From Alloteropsis semialata (taxonomy: Eukaryota; Streptophyta; Magnoliopsida; Poales; Poaceae): a stretch of DNA of 64,000 nt. The translations under genes were made by a program, and so were the position numbers. The stretch covers positions 37,493,940 to 37,557,939 of the forward strand of contig CM014278.1 of NCBI GenBank assembly GCA_004135705.1, given 5' to 3'. The notes beneath the pieces were generated by a model. That model did no database searches, had not been told where the DNA came from, and worked only from the letters and a program-made list of their open reading frames with translations. This document shows positions 55,546 through 64,000 of this stretch, in pieces. Position 1 is the first letter of the stretch; each line of letters begins with the position of its first letter.

Positions 55546-55900
55546 AGGCGTCCAGCTCCGTGGTCTGGGAGTGGGATGGCACCGGCTTCCCAGCCCGATC
55601 GAGCAAGCTAACCTTAACCCGCGCCGCCACGGCCGCGGCGCAGGGCTGGTCGACCTCCAGCCCGAGGTAGATGGATATGAACTCGGCGCTGGCGGGGCTC
55701 TGGCCGTTGGGGTACAAGGAGATGTGCCAGGATCGGCCCCCGAGGGTGAACGGGAGGGAGTTGGTGTAGTTCCCGTTGGGGAGGAGCTCCTTGGTGCGTG
55801 CGTACCCCCTCAATGTCCAGTATATGCTGCCCTGGCGGAGCGCGTGGTGGTGCGCACGTCGGCGGTGGTGCATGGGGGCGGTGGAGCCGGCATGGCGGCC
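55546..55900 (-). pseudogene. MATH-domain fragment
   Basis: Minus-strand IYWTLRGYARTKELLPNG, FTLGGRSWHISLYPNGQ, EFISIYLGLEV and VSLLDRAGKPVPSHSQTTE are consecutive MATH motifs. The frame runs straight into the copia LTR after ELDAYY, so the last part of MATH and any BTB domain are missing. A start codon near 55891 is in a different frame from the MATH sequence, so an indel lies near the N-terminus. With the two MATH pieces to the left it makes three family remnants in this window. Confidence 0.85.
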
Positions 55901-56430
55901 GGATGGCTCGAGGGTTTTGGTGGTTTGGGGAGGGAACGCACGCAGAAAGCAATGAGTCCTGGCGGCACTAGGCTTTCGCGTAGTCTAGGTTTCTACGAGC
56001 GATTGGTACGGACTAGAGCCCAGCCCAGCTGTACACTAGGCGCCTTCCGTCTCCCCGATCCCACAAGACTCGCCCATCAAGGAGTCTCCACCGGCCCTCC
56101 ATTTCAGGGCCATCTATCAGATGTTTTCATTGACTGCCACAGCGCCATGTTCTAGCACTAGCAGTTCAATGTACAATCTTTAAGGATGCAATCAACGCGC
56201 GCTAGCAGTTCTGTGTACACGTGTTCTTTGTTTGGTCATTGCATCCATAGTTCCATTGTGGGGTTTTTTTTTTTTTGTTACTGTACAAACTATGAACAAT
56301 TGTGATAATGTGATAACCAATTGCCCGCACCTCCCCTCCCCATATTTACTTGGCAATAACATTCCTTGCAATGCTGTCTTGGTACAAAAAAATTGATACC
56401 TCGCCTGTTAATTGGTGGCACCTCCTAATT
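55901..56430. other. Intergenic, upstream of the MATH fragment
   Basis: No coding support. This is probably the former promoter region of the MATH fragment. A T-run lies near 56263-56275. Confidence 0.5.
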
Positions 56431-56648
56431 CTTCCTCCGTTTCACAATGAAACTTGTTTTAACTTTTGTCCTAACTACTTTAAATTTAAAAGTCTATAGT
56501 ATTTAAAACAATCATGAAATACATTTTGTTACGGACTTTGTTTGGTATTTCAAATGTTGATGTATTTTCTATGAACTAGATCAAAGTTAGAGAAGTTAAA
56601 CTAAGGGGGAAAAAACTGAAACGACTTAGATCTTGGAACAGGAGTATC
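56431..56648. mobile_element. Stowaway-like MITE
   Basis: Starts TTCTTCCTCCGTTTCACAAT and ends GGAACAGGAGTA, degenerate forms of the CTCCCTCCGTTTCA...GGAGGGAGTA ends of Stowaway elements. The length of about 218 bp and the internal AAACGACTTA word fit the family. Both termini carry substitutions. Confidence 0.6.
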
Positions 56649-56818
56649 TCCCAAGGACTGTAAGAAAGCCTCTCTGATTTTGTTGTGTTATGCGCCTACA
56701 TGCACCTCCTGATTTTCAGTGCAACCAAGTAGCGCCAAAAAACAAGTACTCTGCACAGTTCACATGCATGTTAGGATGGGAATTCTTACTTAGTTACTTG
56801 TTAACAGCAACGAATCTG

Positions 56819-59804
56819 TCAAGCCAGGAGCTCTGTCACTCTTTGTATTAGCACTTCCTTTGTTCCTCCAACCTTTGCCTTCTTTGCACCGAGGAAGCAC
56901 TTTAGATCAGCGACTGTCAGTAAACGCAGCTCATCTCTCCTATGATGATCGATCACCTGAATGTGTTCAAAATCAAGCTATTAAAAAGCAGCACATTATC
57001 TACCTTTAGGTAATGTATGAGGAAGATATGAAATAATGGCTGACACCTTTGCTATCAACTCCTCACTGGCAACATCTGGTTTTGTTTTTGTCCTTGTAGA
57101 ATTTATGAGATCCCTGTCAACTGCCTTTGCCCTCGACTTTGTAACCCTTTTGTTAAGGTCATCATTCTGATTATTTCTAACCTGAAGGAATTCAATACAA
57201 GATTTTAGTTCAAATAACAATATATAATTATATAGTTACAGAAGATTATTTTCTGCAATAGGAATTTTGATTAATCACCTTTATAGCAAACTCATTTTTC
57301 ACTTCTTCTGGCATTGTTTTCTGTTTAGTCACAGCAGTCAACACATTCTTGTCAAGATCTTGTTTTGCCTTTCGCTTTGCTTCTGCAGTTACCTCATCCT
57401 TGGCAACAACAGAATTCAATTTTGTGTTTACCACCTTTGTGGTAAGCACATCTTTCTCAATGTTTGGTATTGCTTTTGTCACTTCTTGGATACTTGGTGT
57501 GTGGTCTTTACTGTGCATTAAGGTAACATGGAATTTAGCCCCACAGAACTAGCAACCAAGCTTGATTCCAATTCATGCTAGTCAATAAGCAAAGCATTTA
57601 TAATGCAAGGTCTTAGACTACAAAACACATTTGAATTAAGGCAAAAATGGTTTGCTGCAAATTTAATTCCAAAATTAGCTTCAAAGTAGTTGCAAAGAGT
57701 GAACTTGAGACACTCTCAAGACATAAAGGGAGGAATAACCTACTTCATAAAAGGAGCAAAAGAAGTCCAGAATTCCCTTTTCATGTCATCTGTATGCAAG
57801 ACTAAGAAACAAGCGCAAGCTGCCACTCTGGCTCGTGTAATTGCAATTCTGGAACTCACACAGTAATACAAGTGACTAACCAACAACTACATTCCATGGA
57901 GAAACACAGAAGGTGAGGTGGTTGGTGGAGGCAAGAAGCAGCCTTGTTAGCATCAATTCAACAATATTAAGCACACATTATTCTCAGCACTGCCATTATT
58001 GGAATAAAAAAGCTTGCAAAATTTGATAGATCTGCATGACCGTATAACAGATGTGAACAGTATGGGGATCAAATTGCCTTCCTTCTCTCTTATGCTTTGC
58101 AACAGATGAGTTCTTCCCTATCTAAAAGAACAAGTGGATCTCTCCCTATCTCTTCCTTTCCTAGTTTCCAGCTAGTTTTCCAGAATTTAGGAAAGCCATA
58201 ATATTTAAAATTTATTAAATATTCCAACTGAATGATCATGAGTGACACAAAAAAATGGACTAGAAAGGATAAAAACCAAGCAACAGAATCATTGACCTTT
58301 ATTGAGTACACTGAATTGCATCGTTTGTCTAAATCACAAGATACATATGAGCCCAAGATGTAACACTCTACCTCAAATATTTTTAACATATGTATAGTGT
58401 TTTTTTAACCTTTTGTTGATCAAAGTTTCATATTTTTTATTTGAAAATTATATTATTTCTTACAACTAACAGCATTTCTGATAACATATAAAAAGATAAA
58501 AAGACTTATCTTCCTTCTTGTGTCCAAATTCATTGTTCCTAAATAATCCAGTTGCACTGCATGGTAAATAAGGAATATTAGATACTTTGTCCTACAATAA
58601 TATGTGAAGAATGAACAGTTTCCTGATCAACTACACCTTTTGTAATTCCTCCACCTCGTTGATTTTTGGTCTTCAGTAACTCTGCGTGCTTTTTTCCATG
58701 ATTTTCAGAAACCTGTAATGATGATTGAGACATGCTGCTCAAAATTCATGCTTCCTAAGTATGCACATTGGGACCATTACAAACTCTAAGTAAGGATACT
58801 TTGACATAAAACTGGTGAAGTTGATTTACAGCTAAAATAAAATTCAAAATGTTCCTTATTTCTTTCAAAAATACATAAGGGAATCATTCAGATGGACAGC
58901 AAGTTTGATGTACAAATGGGAGAAACTACAGGAATCAACTGCCTTCCAAACTGCAGGCACACCCTGTTCTGAAAGAGGAAGAAAAGAACAATAATATGTA
59001 TAGGAGAACCTTAACAAAAAAAAACAATTTAAACCTTAACACCATTCTCCTGCCAGACGAACAGATCCACATGTTATAGTTATATGCCCCTCTGTTGGGG
59101 CCCGCATATGCCAGTACTTCATTTGGCAAATAATATAGAGACATTCCTCTGGCAAAGAGCAAAGTCCATACCTGAATGACTGGCATGTGAAGAATTGCAC
59201 TAGATGAACTAACAGGATTAGCGTGATTTGCTACAGCATCAGGATGACTTGATTTGTTTGAATTATCAGCAACAGGATGTTCTAATGCAACAATGGTTAG
59301 AGGTAATGTAAGGAGAAACGCCTTTTATTTATGGAACAAAAATATTGAGAAAATTAATTAACAATGTGCATTCATTTATAACTGTAATAAACTGATAATA
59401 CTTGCCTGATGCATATCTCAATTTCTTTTTTTCTGTTGGTTTACTTCTGCTGAATGAAGGCCTCAACAGAGTAACTTGTGCTGCACAAGATTTTAGCACA
59501 GAAGGTACATATGTTCTAAGTCTGGAACATAAATATTACTGCATAACTATATTTTGATTTAGTAGGAGTTAGCTTGTATCTCCCTCTTCAGATTGTTGAA
59601 AGATTACAGCAAAGAACAACTTGTAATAGGAAAACTGATCTTCGACGAGCTTATTACATTGGCATGGCATGCTGGATATTTCGGCGACAGAGAAATATAA
59701 AATTCTGACAAGGTGCCTCCTAACAAGCATATTTAGAAAAGGAACGTTGGATTCAGGTATGGTGCTCCTATAACAAAGTTCTCCCTCCCCCCCCCCCCCC
59801 CCCC

Positions 59805-59843
<39 letters not shown>

Positions 59844-62505
59844 ACCCCCCCCCCCCCCCTTCATCACATTGGTTGAAGAGTAGTCTTAACTCTTAACTGT
59901 TCTATTATATGATTATATCAGATTTGGCAGTAAAGCACTCAAGTTCTGTGGGCCTTGTTTATTCGCGAAAGTTTGACCTTGTACAACATGTTGTACAAAT
60001 ACCCTAGTCACATGTGAATATATTCAGTAGGGTGGGGTCCCCCCAAACTGGTCCGCTAGGAAAATGCAGCCACACAAATTATGAATGAAATCATGGAAGA
60101 AAGATAGACAAACCAACTCTTCTTGGATGGGACTTGCATACTGAACAGTTTGCAATGAGAAGCATCATCATTAAATTGACCTAATTTATCTGTATATCTT
60201 GATGGTAAGAAAAATAGGAGGTGAGCAAAATCTGATCTTACATTTGTTTGGAGCAATCAGTTGTGCTCGAAAACCATCATTTCTGGGACTTGCACCACTG
60301 AGGTTGTCATCATCACCCAAAGAATGAGCTATCTTGTGAACTTCGGTATTCCACAACTTTGCCCTCAATGAATAAAGAACAGCAGGTTTTGGGGTGCGAA
60401 AGTCTTGTAGAAGAAAAAAAATATACACGCATTTAGCTGGTGATAAAACCAAAAAAAAAGTCATGCAAACAAGTAAGTTCTTGCACCTAAATCAAGATCC
60501 TTGATACTATCATTTTTTGAACTGTGTAATGTCAGGTTACTTGCAGCCTTATCCCAGGTAGGTAGAGTTGAGGAGCAGTTCAGTACAACCAGTTCCTGTA
60601 AACAACATAGTTCAACAAGAGCATTAAGTTTGCTATCCTCCCTATGCATAACGAAACAGAAAGAAATAAAGACTATCATAGTTAAGCAAGAGCATTAACT
60701 TTTAAGACAAATGAAGAAAAGATAGGCATTCCTAGCAGAAAAGATATGTTGGTACAAAATGCAAATATGTTTAGTTCCCAGTATGATGAGAAAAAAGAAC
60801 TCAATCTGACACAATAAGTTACAAAAGATCAATAGCTCTCACTGTACCTTACTTATTGGTTTATTATGGCCAAATAAACTACAAGCTGAAATAAGGAGAA
60901 AAGTTGATTACTGTACCTTAATTATTAGTTTACTATGGCCAAAGAAACTCCAAGCTGAAATAAGGAGAAAAATTAATTATAGGATTCAACAAGCTACCAT
61001 TCCAGCATGTATAAACATTATTTCCAAGAATCATTAAATACTTTATCTGGTGCTTTTGTGCGTATCTAGTGGTCTGTATCGCTAAACAAACCTAATGTCC
61101 ATGTGCAGTGGTCTGAAGTTCCAGCCTCTGGCTGAATTGCTGCCTGACAAAACTAAGGGAGTAAAGGTTACATGCCTGTCCCGTCCAGGGCAACGATGTA
61201 TTTTTGCTTCATGAATGGCTTTGTAATGTCACGCTTGAGACGTTGTGCTACGCTACTCATGAATTTCAAACTTCATTGCGATGTGGGTGGACACATGCCC
61301 GTACTGCGCATGCCACAAGGCAGCAGCTTTTTTTTTACTTTAGAAAGCATAGTGGATGGTTAAAGGTAGCTATATGTTTCAAAATAAAGGAGTTTTGACC
61401 TATATTCACCCTACGTTGTTACTGTTATGGTGCAGTGGTTAAGATGTTAGGCACTGTTCCCATTAGCAACGATCTCAACGCACTAGACCGATTGAACGGT
61501 GCGATGATCGCGTGTGCGCATGCCCATATGCGCATACAATCCATACTCGAAGATATTCAAGGTTGTCCATAAATAATAATGACATCCAAAGTAGGAAAAG
61601 TATTGCATCTTTAGTATCATAGTACTATGTCATCTTTGCACGGAAACAGATGAAAGTTGACACGGACTATTTTCACAAAAGGGAGCACAACCTTACCTTT
61701 CAATAACTCTACAAATGATTGCAAGGCAGACATTGCCTTAGATACTCTTATAGATTTTAAGGCTGGTTGAAGTCCTGGAGCTTGGAGAACAAATGAAGAA
61801 GGCCACCTACTTAATTAAATGAGAGAAAGCAAATCAAACACATATTTAGATAAATGTGAGAAGTGGAAATGTTCAGCATGCTAATGTGATCGGTGCACCA
61901 TATTATATGCGAAGAGGATATTAAGTAAGCGATAACCATTTCATATCCGGTGAAACTCCATCCGTACGTTTGACTGCTACATGATAATTGTAGTTTGTAT
62001 CTAACCCATGCTGCAGAGCACAAATTATAAATAATAAAAAACAAGTCATCCGGAGAATCTACTCTTAAAAAGACGCATGAAAATAATGTGTCACCTTAAA
62101 TAAGCAAAGCTCTATAAACTTATCCAAGCACTGTTCTGAGGGGAGCATCTTGCTATATCCTGCAAATTAAAAGAGGAAAACAGATTCTTAAAATGAAATA
62201 TAGTCTCAACAAGTAATATAAAAAGTCTAAATTACCAATCACATGGCCTTCCTGAAGTGCAGGAAGAGTTGTACAGACTGTTAGAAAGTTACAGGTATCC
62301 AAAACTACTTCATTGCTGTGCTGAAATGTTTCCACCATAGCATCAGAGATCTAGCAGGAACACATAGAATTCGTTAGCTGGAACAGTTTTCTTCTCTACA
62401 ATGGAAAGAAGAAGAAAACTGAAGGGTACCTTATGACTAGTGTACCGAAATGCATCAGGTGAGACAACAAATTCAAAGTCATCATTCCTCCCTAATCGCA
62501 CTTCC
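56819..62505 (-). CDS. Multi-exon gene encoding a SAP-domain protein (5' end not resolved)
   Basis: At least 13 small minus-strand exons with GT-AG borders are suggested. From the 5' side they include VRLGRNDDFEFVVSPDAFRY (near 62430-62505), a VVLDTCNFLTVCTTLPALQEG exon (62236-62350), KMLPSEQCLDKFIELCLFK, TNYNYHVAVKRTDGVSPDM, a PGLQPALKSIRVSKAMSAL exon (about 61698-61800), STLPTWDKAASNLTLHSSK (60490-60598), PKPAVLYSLRAKLWNTEVH (60242-60405) and Lys-rich exons at 58620-58714, 57279-57510 and 57004-57181. The last exon (56819-56956) encodes DELRLLTVADLKCFLGAKKA, then KVGGTKEVLIQRVTELLA and stop: a clear SAP domain, a helix-turn-helix that binds DNA in chromatin and repair proteins. The N-terminal part is not recognised. 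No stop or frame break was found in the exons read, so it may be functional. Exons upstream of 62505 were not found. Confidence 0.7.
59787..59859. repeat. Poly-C tract (poly-G on the transcribed gene's sense strand)
   Basis: Seventy-three bases, all C except A at 59805 and 59844. It lies in an intron of the SAP-domain gene. Confidence 0.97.
60843..60977. repeat. Tandem duplication of about 68 bp
   Basis: CTGTACCTTA(C/A)TTATT(G/A)GTTTA...AAGCTGAAATAAGGAGAAAA occurs twice head to tail in an intron of the SAP-domain gene, with several substitutions between the copies. Confidence 0.85.
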
Positions 62506-63079
62506 TGTAGCAATTTGACCACAAACATAATTACCAAAGTTATATAACAACCAGCGCCATTGTATCAAAAGCCTATACTTTATAGTAGAAAACAACAGAA
62601 GATAGAAATAGTCCATCCAAAGCATTTAACAAATGAGTCGTGGCAAACAATTGACCGGAATGTAACAGAGAACTATTTATGTAACGCTACAGAAGGCATC
62701 CCATTTTTCTAAATTCATATTTCTAAACAGTCTGCTCCATTATTTTGATACTTCTATAGCAGAACCACAAATGACTTTTATATATCTAGTGAAAATAAAA
62801 GGCTTGTACTTGCTGCATAAGAGGAGACTATAGGATTCACGTGTCAATGCTCAACTGAAATTGGATGGCAGATACAGGTTCGTGATCATCACACTGCCCC
62901 AAAACATACACTTAGTTATGAAGAGAAGAATTACCGAGTTCTGAGTGACACTCAAATAATCACTTAAAATTTGAAAGTTTAGAGCCTATTGATGTTTCTG
63001 AACAATCTATGATTTTTATGTTTTACTAAAAGTTTATTAGCTCAAGCTGATCAGGGTTTCAACATACTAGCTAACTTAA

Positions 63080-63362
63080 TGGGCTTGTGCACAAACTGAA
63101 CTATGACAATTCAACTGTTGCACGTATTTGGGCTTGTGCACAAACTGAACTATGACAATTCAACTGTTGCACGTATTTCAGTGGTATGGTCACGCGCGCT
63201 GCATAATTAACCATCCTACCCAGTTTGCTTGTGGTATATGTTCAATACCAAACACCTAGGCTTGTGCACAAACTGAACTGTGATTATTCAACTGTTGCAC
63301 GTGCTTCAGCGTGGTATGGTCATGCACACTGCATAATTGACCATTTCTAACCCATTTTTCTT
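63080..63362. repeat. Tandem array with a 49-bp and a 128-bp register
   Basis: GGCTTGTGCACAAACTGAAC and its following TTCAACTGTTGCACGT recur near 63082, 63131 and 63259. The last two are each followed by a related GGTATGGTCA(C/T)GC...GCATAATT(A/G)ACCAT block. The first unit lacks that block, which points to unequal duplication. Confidence 0.9.
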
Positions 63363-63469
63363 CATGAGCTTCGACCGAGCCAAAGTCCCAATATGAATGC
63401 TGATTTCCAAATATGGAGCGGCCCCATGCCATCTATTTGCACAAATGAAAAGATGCAACAAGAATCAGT

Positions 63470-64000
63470 TGGGTCAGATTTGGAAAGCTCCCCCGCGTCG
63501 CTCTCCTGGGGGCGACTCGGGGGCGATAGCCTCGCGCCGCCGGCCCCTCCCCTCCACCTCGCCTCGACGGCCGCCGCCGCCGGTTCCTTTGGCGGCGGCG
63601 GCCAGCGGTGGCGGCCGAAGTCGGCCTCCCCGCGTCTCGCGTTCCCCTTCCGCCCCCTCCCTCTCCTGCTCCACGTTTTCCCCAAACCCTAGTCGCTCTG
63701 GATCTCGGTCGCCGGTCGCCGGAGCTGGAGGGGCCGCCGGCCTCCCTGGCCGGATCCACCGCCCCTGGGTCCGGATCTGCTCTTTCCCGTCCTCTGGGGG
63801 GCGCTCTCCTCTTCCGTCGTCGGGGGGCCGCCGCTGTCCTGGGGCTGGTCCCCTTGTCGCGGGACCCTCGGCGCAGGGGCGCCCGGCCCTCTTCGCCTTG
63901 CGCCTGGCGGTGATGGCGCGGCCGCGCGCCGCCGGTGGGGGGTCCGGTGGTTGTGGTGGCGGGGATGCCCGTGCGTGCGCGCGGTGGCGATCCCCCTGTG
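63470..64000 (+). other. GC-rich leader of a gene or LINE running off the window
   Basis: GC content rises sharply and CpG is frequent. CCCCAAACCCTAG near 63680 is a typical plus-strand 5' untranslated motif in plants. An ATG at 63913 opens a Gly and Arg-rich frame (MARPRAAGGGSGGCGGGDAR) to the edge. Grass LINEs have similar GC-rich leaders, and the first exon of a divergent host gene is equally possible. The competing open frames on both strands are typical of GC-rich DNA. Confidence 0.35.

Noticed and set aside
61280..61330. Minus-strand LWHAQYGH resembling a copia gag-pre-integrase motif
   Set aside because: Only about eight residues match and the flanking translation has no further similarity.
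61410..61500. Possible tRNA-derived SINE (GGTGCAGTGGTTAAG looks like an A box)
   Set aside because: No convincing B box, no target duplication and no A-tail could be found.

Overview
This window is nuclear DNA of a grass (Poaceae) and is almost entirely transposon-derived. The evidence is the mix of families: CACTA elements with TNP2 transposases and palindromic GGGACTAAA-type subterminal repeats, Ty3/gypsy elements of the Athila-like and dual-RNase-H (Tat-like) types, a Ty1/copia element primed next to TGGCATCAGAGC, L1-type LINEs, hAT and Stowaway MITEs, and several decayed members of the MATH-BTB family that is expanded in grasses. There is one 1000-N scaffold gap (37019-38018) and one single-N join (7562).

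Layout. 1-2120: end repeats and a decayed transposase of a CACTA element. 4462-9989: a 2.4-kb segment present twice (99.9% identical), separated by a reversed fold-back copy of its own end and one N; each copy carries a 5'-truncated LINE with an RNase H domain. 11943-24388: a minus-strand MATH-BTB pseudogene broken by a hAT MITE and by an L1-type LINE (13340-24278), which itself contains an Athila-like gypsy remnant (14853-22872). 24513-34036: a complete but decayed dual-RNase-H gypsy element with LTRs, a 5-bp target duplication and many paired ACCGGT palindromes. 34178-34720: a plus-strand MATH gene, originally head-to-head with the first about 260 bp apart. 38019-45779: a CACTA element with a long TNP2 reading frame, a second element gene, minisatellites and a 0.9-kb fold-back. 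45845-50145: a 5'-3' exoribonuclease (XRN) pseudogene with an internal exon-block duplication. 50146-55541: a young but defective copia element. 55546-55900: a third MATH fragment. 56819-62505: the one apparently intact host gene, minus strand, many small exons, encoding a protein that ends in a SAP domain. 63470-64000: a GC-rich leader of something running off the right edge.

Reading the locus as history: a small cluster of MATH-BTB genes, an XRN copy and a SAP-domain gene was colonised by successive elements. The target-site duplications (13-14 bp for the LINE, 8 bp for a hAT MITE, 5 bp for the dual-RNase-H gypsy) let the original gene order be reconstructed. The most unusual signal is that two unrelated gypsy elements each carry short GC-rich palindromes in pairs at a nearly fixed 21-24 bp spacing, in LTRs and in coding linkers alike.
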